In this document: piece by piece, positions 36,858 through 46,286 of the stretch
Layout: each line of letters opens with the position of its first letter
Numbering within the stretch: the stretch's first letter is position 1
Origin: Saccharum officinarum
Taxonomy: Eukaryota > Streptophyta > Magnoliopsida > Poales > Poaceae
NCBI GenBank assembly: GCA_020631735.1
Contig: CM036159.1
Span: 22,607,511 to 22,671,510 of the forward strand
DNA: 64,000 bases
Reading direction: 5' to 3'
Made by a program: the position numbers and the translations under genes
The notes under the pieces: model-generated
Told to the model about the DNA's origin: nothing
Database searches by the model: none
What the model saw: only the letters and a program-made list of their open reading frames with translations

Positions 36858-38935
36858 CAGAGATAAAGGTAGGTTCAAAAGATTGTTTCTCCTTGCAGAA
36901 TTGAGGACAGATTGGAGAAGATCAGCTGACAAGACAAAGAGCAGAGGTGAAAGAGGGTCACCCTGTCTAACTCCCTTTCTACAGTGAAAAACTTTTTCTA
37001 GAATTCCATTTAAAAGGACTGATGAAGTTCCTGAATTAAAAATGAGCTTCATCCAATAGAGCCACTTTGAGGGAAAACCTTTATGCTCCATGATTTTTAA
37101 CATAAGACCATGTTCCACTTTATCAAAAGTCTTTTCAAAATCTAGTTTAAGGATTATGATTTCTTTTTTTGATTGATGACACATGTGCAGGTACTCCAAG
37201 GCCCAAGCAATGCAATCTTGTATAGTTCTATTCTTAAGAAAATCATATTGATTCTTGTGTATCAGAGATGGTAGCAATAGTTGCAATCTGTTTGCCAACA
37301 GCTTAGTAATAAGCTTGGCAGAATTGTTGAGCAAAGAAATCGGCATGTAATCAGAAACTTTTATGGGATCATCATTCTTTGGTATCAGAGTTATGTGAGA
37401 ACCATTGATACTTTGTAAACAAGTATTTTTAGAGAAGAAACTATCACATAGAGAGTAGAAAGTCCTCACAAATAATAGGCCAACGCTTTTTTAAAAAATC
37501 TGTGTTAAAGCCATCTGAGCCTGGAGATTTGTCAGATGGTAGATTTTTAACCACTGCATCAATTTCAGCATGTGTGAAGGGAGCAATCAGACTAAAAAGG
37601 TCAATAGTATTGTCCAAAAGTGATGGTAGATCAAAAAGCAGCCCTGTAAAATTACTAGTGCCCAATCAATCCTTAAAAGAATTCCAAATAAGTGTTGCTT
37701 TGTCATTATGGTTAAAAAGCTGCTAACCTTGATCATTGGTGAGCTGGGTAATTAGATTCCTTCTATACTTAATTGTTGCATTGGTATGGAAGAACTTGGT
37801 ATTAGCATCACCTAATGTTACCCACTTCACTGCCCCTTTTTGCTTTCAATAAAATTTTTGTTGCTGTAGAAGAGAAATAAGCTTTTCTTCTAAAATGGTT
37901 CTAAAATTCCACTCTAAGTGATAAATCTCTGAAATCTTCCAAAAGATTAATAAAGTCCAAAATAAGTTTCACATTTGTGATATTTTACTTTAAATTGGAG
38001 AGAGTTCTCTTCCACTCTTTCAACACTTTTCTTAAATTTTTGAATTTGGCAGTAATCATTTTTGCAGCATCAGAACGATGATAATGAGAGTGCCACCCTA
38101 TTGAAACTTGATTCATGAAATCTTCGTGCAGGAGCCAATAATTCTCAAATATGAAAATATGACTTTTGAGAATAGCAGTGAAAATTGAAATGAGACATGG
38201 CACATGGTCAGATGTTTTCATGGTAAGGCTAAAAACATTGGTAACAGGATAACTGAGAGTCCAACTAGCTGAGGTGAAGAACCAATCCAACCTTTCTAAA
38301 AGAGGTGGATGTTGCTTATTGGACCAAGTGAAACGTTTGCCCTTAAGAGGAAGCTTAGGGCCTGTTTGGTTAGAGGTATTAAAGTTTAACAAACACTGTA
38401 GCACTTTCGTCTTATTTGACAAAAAGTTTCCAATTTTGGACTAATTAGGCTTAATAGATTCGTCTCGTAAATTACTCCTAATATGTGCCGACATGCATGC
38501 AATTAATCTACATTTAGTACTCCATGCATTTGCCGCAACATTGATGTGATGGGAGTTAAACTGAATGATTCAGAAACCAAACAGGGCCTTAATTAATCCA
38601 AGGGCACTAATAACCTCATTGAACATGAACATCTCAACATAATCAGCACCATCCTTGTTTCTGTCAGCTGGACTTCGGTAAAGATTAAAATCACCTATTA
38701 TCAACCAATCTATATGATCAGGCATGTGGATGTGTTTGAACCATTGAATGAATTCTCTCTTTTCTTGGGGAGTACATGGAGCATAAACATTAGTAAGAAC
38801 CCAAGAGATTTGTTATGAAGAGAGATAAATTCCACAGATGTAGCAAAGGAATTTTGGAAAATCATACTACCAGATAGAACTGTATTTTTCTAGATAATAA
38901 TAGAACCACCAGAAGCACCAACTGAAGGCAAGAAA
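36858..38935 (-). pseudogene. LINE ORF2, endonuclease and RT N-terminal half
   Basis: Minus-strand endonuclease text runs from about 38935: WLIIGDFNL (GDFN near 38685-38696), then, across a MITE, GKRFTWSNKQ, ERLDWFF and SDHVP (the catalytic His block). Reverse transcriptase follows at about 37700-36858 with [37 protein letters not shown] and [11 protein letters not shown]. Stops and shifts lie between the endonuclease and RT pieces (37680-37985) and in the upstream endonuclease. It nicks target DNA and copies its own RNA when intact; here it is dead. Confidence 0.87.
38358..38588. mobile_element. Tourist-like MITE in LINE endonuclease
   Basis: The left terminus is GGGCCTGTTTGGTT and the right is AACCAAACAGGGCC, a one-mismatch inverted pair. 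TTA flanks both ends (38355-38357 and 38589-38591), the 3-bp target of PIF/Harbinger elements. It is 231 bp and non-coding. The LINE endonuclease reading continues on either side. Confidence 0.82.
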
Positions 38936-40101
38936 ACAAAAAAAATCAAAAGTGGGTGGACAGAAAATGGCCTGGAGGTACTGCCTAGCCCAGGCGTGTT
39001 TTCAAGGGCTCCATCCAAACTAGCCTGGCCATCCCAACACGGTTCTGGGATGGTTTCCATTGGCTTGAATAAGCATGTTACACATACAAAATTCAGACAT
39101 GGTAGAACAATAAATGAGGAGGGAGAAGAAAAATCAACGAGGGCCCTTTGAAACGTAGAAATTTCACAGAAATTTTATAGAAATTTTACAAAATTCAGTT
39201 CATTTTTCACAGGAAAAACACAGGAACGTAAAAAAATCCCACGTTCCAAAGGGGGCCTCCACAGATACACACGTTCCATATGTTGTTACGTGGGCCCACA
39301 ATTAACTAAATCTGTTCGCATTAGATGTACATCCAAGGAGGAGATGTAAGATGGTTAAGAAGGTTCTATGTAACAGGTTATTTTTCAATTCGTTTGCTCC
39401 TTTGTAGTATAGAAAGAATATAATAGATAAGGCCTGAAGTGTGGTTCTTGCTACTGAAATGCAATGGCAAATAAGTGAATGCAACTAACTTATGCTGGCG
39501 TTGAAGAGCAAGTGGCTGATGGTTTGGGAGGGACATGGGATTGTGTTTGCTACTTTGCAGCACCAAATATGCTTAGTTTTTGTAAATAATCCGTCCTGTT
39601 CTGCAGCACTACTTCAACAGTACTTTTCAGCGAACGAACATTGTTTTCTTTTTACAACAAATCGGCATAAGCATCAGTATAAGGCAAATTTCAGCGAAAC
39701 GAACAAGTATATTGAAAAACAACACAATTGAGCCTTTGATCAAGAGCATTAGATCAGAGACTCTGACGAGGTGCGTGTCTCTGATCTGTCGCCATGAGAA
39801 AATACCATGCAAGTGCGTTTAAAAAAGAAAAAGAAAATATACCATGCAAGTTTCATGCTTCTTCTATAATTTAGTTGCTTACGAGGAATTTTATCGGCCG
39901 CAATGCAAAAATATATTTGCTAGTTTAATATCTAAGTTATGATACTCTAATGAAGTTTGTTATCCAGCTATACTAGTTTTTATATGAATATGTGATTTTT
40001 TTTAGTTTGGTAACTCAGATTGAACGCAAATATAAACAATAAAGTAGCAGTGTTGACAGAAGAATTTGTATTACTCAGGAACCTTTCTTAACAAAGGAAA
40101 T
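38936..40101. other. Intergenic DNA with a small MITE
   Basis: No gene was found. A likely hAT-type MITE lies at 39141-39257: the left end GGGCCCTTTGAAACG is roughly inverted to ACGTTCCAAAGGGGGCC at the right. The remainder is AT-rich; short open frames at 39302-39812 overlap on both strands and show no family traits. Confidence 0.45.
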
Positions 40102-40108
40102 AATAATA

Positions 40109-40201
<93 letters not shown>
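40102..40201. repeat. AAT microsatellite
   Basis: About 100 bp of almost uninterrupted AAT (ATT on the other strand) repeats, more than 30 units, with one imperfect step near the left end. Such a long pure triplet is probably variable in length between individuals and may be miscounted in the assembly. Confidence 0.97.
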
Positions 40202-40202
<1 letters not shown>

Positions 40203-40824
40203 TACCACCATGAGAACACGATGACCTGAACCAGCCAATCAAAAAACACATTCTAGTCGAAAATCAGCTGGTGGACGTTACACACGGCACGCTTGACACC
40301 TCTAAGTCTTCACGATCCACAGTAGTCAGTAGACAGTACTAGTACGTATACATGCATGTACACTAGCCCTTGGAAGATGTCGTGGCCCATTTAGATACAT
40401 GCATGTATATACTTGTATGTTGAGTGTGGGGCGAGCTATTTATTATATATAAATATATATAATAATGTACTTTGTTTATATAAACAGTAGCAATACTAAA
40501 TAGATGGGCGTGCATATTGTTTGTACGTACATGCAATATCCATGCAAGTCAAGTCACGGCAGCCCAACCGCCGCCGTATATAAGCGGCAATACATTTTTT
40601 TTAAGAGATCTTATTACTGTATCTCTTTTGACTCTGGGGGGCTAGCTGATCCCTAATAATCAAAATAGAGAGGACCCAAATGCAATAATTTTGCCATGGG
40701 TGCCGCGTACGGCGGGCAAGACGAGCATACGCGGCTCCGCGCACGGCCACTCGTAGCTGCAAAAACAATTGATGATCCATATCGTCGCACACACTTGCGT
40801 ATAGCAGCCGTCGCGTACATACGC

Positions 40825-40832
40825 GTATAAAT
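40825..40832 (+). promoter_or_regulatory. TATA box ahead of the small secreted-peptide gene
   Basis: TATAAATA lies about 90 bp upstream of the ATG at 40916, which leaves room for a start site near 40857 and a 60-base leader. A second TATATAAG lies near 40576. Confidence 0.5.
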
Positions 40833-40915
40833 ACTCGGTGCGTGGCCCATAGAGCGGTATGACCCGGCCGAGATCGAGCATATATATATCGATCATCGAT
40901 AAGCAGCGCAGCACA

Positions 40916-41208
40916 ATGGCTTGCAAATCCAGAGTGTCCCCCGCCACCGCCATCATCGCCATGGTCGTCGTCCTGCTCATGGCTACTGCGGTAGCGCCAT
41001 GCCACGCTGCCGTCGGCTCCGGAGTGGCGGTGACCACCACCGTCCCAGCTTCGGCGGCCAGCCCCCTCGCCCAGAGACTGTAGCAATTGGAAATTTGGAA
41101 GAGTCTTTTCAAAACTTCACCCCGGAAGACGTGGACGTGCTCCTCGACGAAGTGGACAACGTCACCAAGACACTGTTACAACAGGTTGAACGCGCCACGC
41201 ACGGCTAG
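40916..41208 (+). pseudogene. Small secreted-peptide gene with a frame break
   Basis: The ATG at 40916 opens 55 residues to TAG at 41081-41083. The N-terminus (MACKSR, then a hydrophobic run IIAMVVVLLMATAVA ending CHA) is a textbook signal peptide with cleavage after about residue 31. In the next frame, overlapping that stop, a well-formed tail reads ETVAIGNLEESFQNFTPEDV onward to TAG at 41206-41208 and is predicted helical. The natural product is therefore probably about 95 residues, with one base lost or gained between about 41000 and 41080, by mutation or sequencing error. A TATA box sits upstream and an AATAAA near 41421. I do not recognise the family. Confidence 0.5.
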
Positions 41209-43229
41209 CACGCTGATTAAGCAACACGTACAGGCGTACGTCATAAGGTATATATATACATATAAATAAAAGTACTAGTGTACTACTGTACTTACCTATG
41301 TAGTACTCACGTCGTGTATACGTATATGTATGTGATCCTCAGCAGTCAGCTAGCCTTACGTACGGAGTATCCACGTGTGGATTCATGGCTAGCTCTTGCT
41401 GTTGTTGGTCTCTGATGTATGAATAAACTGATGCTACCGTTTACGTACGTGTATGCACGGGTTCTATATATGCACAACAACATAAGCCTTTTTTTAGCAT
41501 ACAACAACATAAGCCTTGTGTTTGTGGCTGGACACGCTTGACAGCCTGTGCTCCGCAGCTCGGCGCGCGGATCCAGGATTTTAATTTATTATGCAATAAT
41601 GTACCACGTAAAAGATTTCACATATAATTTGGTAAAAGTCATTTGGCATTTTACTATGCGATTCGGTGATGGGGTCAACCACTGCCGGAACGCGGCACTA
41701 ATAGGTGATAGTGGTGATAGATGATAAAAATATGTGTTTTTCAAGATTCAAAGATTATACAGCCGACGCTATTATTTTATCTACATAACTTCGAATCTTA
41801 TATTGTAATACTTGATAATTAAAAAATTAAACAAAAAAGTTGTTAACTGTAAAAAAAATTATTGTCAAACCACCACAATAAATTTATAGCTGATAACTTT
41901 TTTTTATTTAAAATCATTTATGACCCTAAAATTCTTTTTGAAGATCTAATATTTTGAAATTAATTTTTTTACGAATTTTTTGAACAAACTTGATGGAGAC
42001 ATGACCAAAACCAAAGTTTCTCAACGAGGTCTACAACTTTTGTAGATGACGACCACTTTATTTTAAATCATTTACGGTCCCAAGATTTTGTTCGAAGTTC
42101 TTATATTTTGAAATTCAAAGTTTTCGAATTATCCAAATCAACTTTTGTGAATAAATTACCAAATTAAAGTTTTAGATCTTGATGAGATAGATTATATTTT
42201 TAAAAATTATTTTGTACCAATTTCATATTTTTCTGATTTAAAAAGAATTATTTATGAATTTCAGCTATTTACCTAATTATTTTATTATTTTGTTGAGAGT
42301 GAACTCAACGCGCAATACGACGGTGTTTACAGCTTTTGTTGAGGTGGACAAGGCTAAGACTACCCGCACTCATGGACCTCTATATTCATCCTCTATACGT
42401 CCTAGTCAGCAAGATTCTCTCCTCTATACTCAATTCTTCCGCACCCATCCATCCTCTATATTATCCTCTATCCATTCTATCTACTGTGGGACCCACTTGT
42501 CATTTTATCTAAATATATCCATGTGTGATCTAGTTTTGAAGGATTTATTGAGACGAATTTAATGGTGAAATCAAAATTTAATTTGGATTTTTGGTTTATG
42601 AGTTATAACATTTTTTCCTTTGTTTAGCTAGTGGGGTCCGCCACTCTAGAGTATAGAGTAAGCACAGTACCACTCTAAATATAGAGTGAGAGGAAGGATA
42701 GATTATCGTTTTAGAGTAACCAGTGCAGCAATTTTTACTCTATATTCATACTCTAAAGCTTTAGAATATCGTTTTAGAGTACCCACCGCGGCTAATCTAA
42801 CCCGCGACAGGTCGCGCATAAAGCCAGCGCGCGAACCGCAAGCGACTCAGCCTCACGCACGTTGGATCAGTGGAGATTACTGTTTCCTCCATGCACGTTT
42901 TTCAAAAAGCAAAAAGATTTTAATTAAATTGCTATAACTTTTGAATGATTCATCTGTTTTCAATTCTGTTTGCACCGATATGTTTTACGTGACGATACAA
43001 ACAAAATTAGACCCCACTTACCTATGATTTGAAGAATTTTATTTTAGTAGCAATTTATGTGTAAAATTGTGCTAGGAGATTTATCAAAGGAGTTGCTACC
43101 ATATAATATTAAACTTGCTACTCTAAAAATATACTAAAGTTTTTACATGGTATGCACATCGATTGTTACCATTAGAATATAATAAAATTGTTATGTAGTA
43201 TTTATATAAAGACACTAACCTCTAAACAA
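41209..43229. other. AT-rich intergenic DNA
   Basis: The left part holds the probable 3' end of the peptide gene (AATAAA near 41421). 42290-42860 repeats words such as CTCTATA and TTTTAGAGTA in both orientations and may be a decayed foldback element, but I could not set its ends. No gene was found; the open frame 42254-42562 has no family traits. Confidence 0.35.
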
Positions 43230-43650
43230 GAATAGCGACCCAAAACAAAACAAGTTGCAACATGAAGGGCAAGTTACTAAAACAAGCATTGCGGAAGCGG
43301 CCAACTAGGGGGACAAGATATTATACAACATAATACAAAAGACAGAAAACATGACTCGTACCAACTTGGGCATTTATTAAAAAAAACGAGGGTAGCAGCA
43401 CAAAACAAGAAAATATGCAACCTGGGTGCAAATTATTAAAACAAACATTGCATAAGCTGCCAACTAGAGGGGCTAGTTATTATAAAACCCACTGTATAAG
43501 TCGAGAAACATGACTAGCTGAAATTGTAGGGGCATTTATTAAAAGGCCAAGAGTAGCAACCCAAAATAAGACAAGCTACAACACTCTGAGGGGCAAATTA
43601 TTAGAAGAATCATTGTATGAGGTGCCAATTTAGAGGGTAAGTTATTATAC
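43230..43650. repeat. Degenerate 160-bp tandem repeat, about 2.6 copies
   Basis: The block AGCxACCCAAAACAA recurs at 43234, 43394 and 43555, spacing about 160 bp. Each copy continues with CAACxxxxxGGGCAA, ATTAxxAxAAxCATTG and GGCATTTATT-like blocks in the same order. The copies are well diverged, so the array is old. Confidence 0.7.
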
Positions 43651-44240
43651 ATCGAATATGTAGGATTTAGGAATGTGTTTGAACCTAAAAGGGTGACTAG
43701 AACTGAAACTTAAAAACATTAAAAAAACATGACTGAAAATTGAAACCAAAAAACAAAAAAAAAACTTGACTGAAACCTGAACCTAGAGGAAAATTCTTTT
43801 GTGGTAACTTATGTGTTCAATGGCTACCTTTTTTAACAATTTATACATTTTAAGGCAACTAATATGCAGAATTTAGAAAGACACTCGAACCTAAAAATAG
43901 CACTAAAATCGGAAACTAAAAACATTAAAAAACCTTGACTGAAAATGAAACTAAAAGAACCTGAAAAAAAATACTGATAACTGAAAAAAAAACATAAAAC
44001 TGAAACTAAAAGAAACAATGAGAAAACAGAAAGAAAAAAAATGATTATTCACAACGACGACAGCGGCATCCACCAGCCCACCTGTCCACCACAAGCTCGG
44101 CGAGCACAGCATCCCTAGGACCAATGGGCCTCGGGTGAACCAGGCCGTTGGGTCGGGCCACAGGCCGAGGCACTCGCGCGGACACGGACGCGGACGCACA
44201 GCGCAGGCCGCGGGAGTTGCGCGCTGCAACAGGAGCGCGA
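43651..44240. other. A-rich repeat remnant and upstream flank of the WIYLD exon
   Basis: A second short repeat (GAACCTAAAA ... AACATTAAAAAA ... GACTGAAAA) recurs near 43680 and 43886, spacing about 205 bp. From 44045 the sequence becomes GC-rich and probably belongs to the promoter of the following gene. The open frame that runs upstream of 44405 has no conserved character. Confidence 0.4.
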
Positions 44241-44404
44241 CCGTACGCGGATTAGCTTTTGCGTTTGTTGAGCACTTCGCCTGCTTCCTTCTCGTGCTGT
44301 CCCTGTCCGTCTCCGAGACTCCTCCGACTGTCGTTCAATCAGCGCGTGGAGCATTCAAGATTCACTCTCTCCGCCATCAGGAGGGAACCGCAGCGGCCGA
44401 GGCG

Positions 44405-44521
44405 ATGGGGCGGCCGAGGCCCAAGAGAGGAGAACGGCGGATCGACGCCGCCATTGACCACCTCGCCCAGTACGGCTTCGCCAAGCCCCAAATCCGCAAG
44501 ATCATCAACAACCTCCTGCAG
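44405..44521 (+). CDS. WIYLD-domain exon 1 (SUVR-type histone methyltransferase or WIYLD protein), partial
   Basis: 39 codons from ATG 44405 to a clean donor (CTGCAG|GTAGCT). After a basic start (MGRPRPKRGERR) comes IDAAIDHLAQYGF and QIRKIINNLLQ, matching the first two helices of the plant WIYLD domain. That domain is a ubiquitin-binding fold at the N-terminus of SUVR1/2/4 SET-domain proteins and also occurs alone. A CT-rich leader lies at 44260-44400. The domain's second half would be in the next exon, which I do not find before a copia LTR begins at 45051. Either intron 1 contains the whole copia/Sirevirus stack or the gene is a severed fragment. Assignment rests on about 27 residues. Confidence 0.6.
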
Positions 44522-45050
44522 GTAGCTGTTTCTTCCCTTCCGCAGAAACCTTTCTTGGAATCTTGCCATCGAGTAGCGTACGTAGGGTACTAGGGTACCT
44601 GTAGAGTGTTCTTCTGTCATCTTCCTCCTCTTCAGAGTTCAGAGTTCAGACTTCTCTGCTTTTTCTCTTTTTTTTGTGCGGGTTATGTGGATTGGTACCT
44701 TTTTTTCCTCCTAAGATTGCTATATACGTCCTAGATTCTAGCTATTTCGCTGTGTATGGACGCGGTTGAAATTCTTGTGCTGGTGGAGTAGAAAAGGTAG
44801 CGCCTTTCCTTGCTTCAAGAATCCACGGGGACACGGCTAGATTTTTTGGGGGTTTCTTCATGCGCTGCTTGATCATCTAGCTCAGTGGAGAACATCGCAG
44901 TGCTGTGCACCTGAAATTTAGACAGGCGTACTACAGGATGTTCCTAGCAAAGAAACCACCTTGATTTCGTCCTGTGGGAGAGAGAGGTGGGTGCACTCTC
45001 GGTGGTGTCATAATTTTACTTTTTTGCCCACTCTATTTTTTGGGTGAGGA
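44522..45050 (+). other. Putative intron 1 of the WIYLD gene
   Basis: It starts GTAGCT, is T-rich, and is 529 bp long before element E starts. No acceptor followed by WIYLD-like coding was seen. Confidence 0.4.
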
Positions 45051-45557
45051 TGTTAGGTTTCATAGTTGTTAGGGTTCATTAGATCGGGTACTAGACACTA
45101 GAAATGCGAGATCTTGATTCACAGCACATGCAACAAAACCCTAATACACCTTCTATCATGAGTCAGAGAGGGGAAAATGTTGGAATGGAGTAGTATTGCA
45201 AACCATCAAAGGCCGTAGTGGTTGGAGCAGTCGGAGTCTCGTTCGTGGACGCCATCCGCGCTCCGGCAGCGACGTTCGGTGGAGATGGGAGTCGACGCAG
45301 TGAAGACGGTGGCGCAGTGAAGACGGTGGCGGCTTCCCGTCACTGGCTGCGCCCCTCTTAGATCGGGATCGGAAATATCGATGGGGAGTGGCGGCTGAGG
45401 TGAACCTCGTGCCTAGAGTCGGCCGGCCCCCACCTCTATATATAGCGCAGTGTGATGGGGGCCCACCAACCATGTAGGGTTGGACGCCCCCGATCAGGGC
45501 GCGAGAACAAGGCCCAAAAGGCCGTTGGGCCTAATGGTGGAAGATCAAAACCTAACA
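45051..45557 (-). repeat. 3' LTR of element E (507 bp)
   Basis: The ends are a 10-bp inverted pair, TGTTAGGTTT and AAACCTAACA. Next to the right end, TTCTTCTCCTTGATCTC is the complement of a purine tract (GAGATCAAGGAGAAGAA), as expected ahead of a 3' LTR. A TATATATA stretch lies near 45435. Confidence 0.8.
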
Positions 45558-45772
45558 TTCTTCTCCTTGATCTCTCATCATTTTCTTTGTTCTTTAATTT
45601 TATACTCAAAACTTTCAATTCATATTTTTCTTGCTTCTATCCTATTCCATTACAGATTAGTGCATTGAACTGTCTCATCGTCACAGCAATTAGTGCTGTT
45701 AGACTAACAGCCACGACACATTTCTCCGTTTTGGAATGAAACTTTCTTCTGGACCCTTCATATGTTCGGGAA
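45558..45772 (-). other. Element E 3' non-coding region
   Basis: AT-rich sequence between the RNase H end and the 3' LTR, ending in the purine tract. No ORF with family traits. Confidence 0.5.
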
Positions 45773-46286
45773 TCATAGGCTTTTCCTTAAACCTATGCCG
45801 GCTACGTGTTCTCTGAATACATTGGGTGATAAGCCCTTTGTAAATGGATCCGCGAGCATTTTCTCTGTACTTATATGCTCAAGATTTATTATATGATTCC
45901 AAACTTTATCTTTCACAACATAGTACTTTATGCCAATGTGTTTGGTAGCACCACTTGACCTATTGTTGTGAGCATACTGTACCGTTGGGTTGTTATCATA
46001 ATACAACCTCAGTGGTTCATTGATATTATCAATCACTTTCAATCCGGGTATGAATTTCTTTAGCCAATTCACCTGCCCCGTTGCCTCATAGCATGCTACA
46101 AACTCGGCATATATTGTCGATGATGTAGTTATGGTTTGTTTGGAGCTTTTCCACGATATAGCCCCTCCTGCCAGAGTAAATATATATCCTGATGTGGATT
46201 TTCTTTCTTCTCCCGCATAATCGGAATCTGAATACCCCTCTATCTGCAGGGAATCAGATCTTCTATACGTTAGCATGAGACCTTTC
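45773..46286 (-). pseudogene. Element E RNase H
   Basis: Minus strand: EGYSDSDYAG (first catalytic Asp), STSGYIFTLAGGAISW, an STIYAEFVA block where the usual form is STAEAEY/F, then TKHIGIKYY and MLADPFTKGL. These are the standard copia RNase H blocks. It is cut at 46286 by S2, whose target duplication CTTTC is at 46282-46286. The open stretch is clean, unlike the more damaged upstream parts. Confidence 0.88.

Larger units (their letters stand above)
26054..38935 (-). mobile_element. L1-type LINE, minus strand, split by a nested LTR insertion
   Basis: Two blocks, 36858-38935 and 26054-27063, are the two halves of one LINE ORF2 read on the minus strand: endonuclease, reverse transcriptase, then a C-terminal region. 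Reading passes in frame from one block to the other when the A insertion and one CAGAG copy are left out. ORF1 and the poly(A) tail are not seen; the 3' side runs into the scaffold gap. Confidence 0.88.

Noticed and set aside
40601..41112. Minus-strand ORFs of 150-161 residues opposite the small peptide gene
   Set aside because: They are antisense shadows; the plus strand has TATA box, signal peptide and poly(A) signal, while the minus strand shows no domain.
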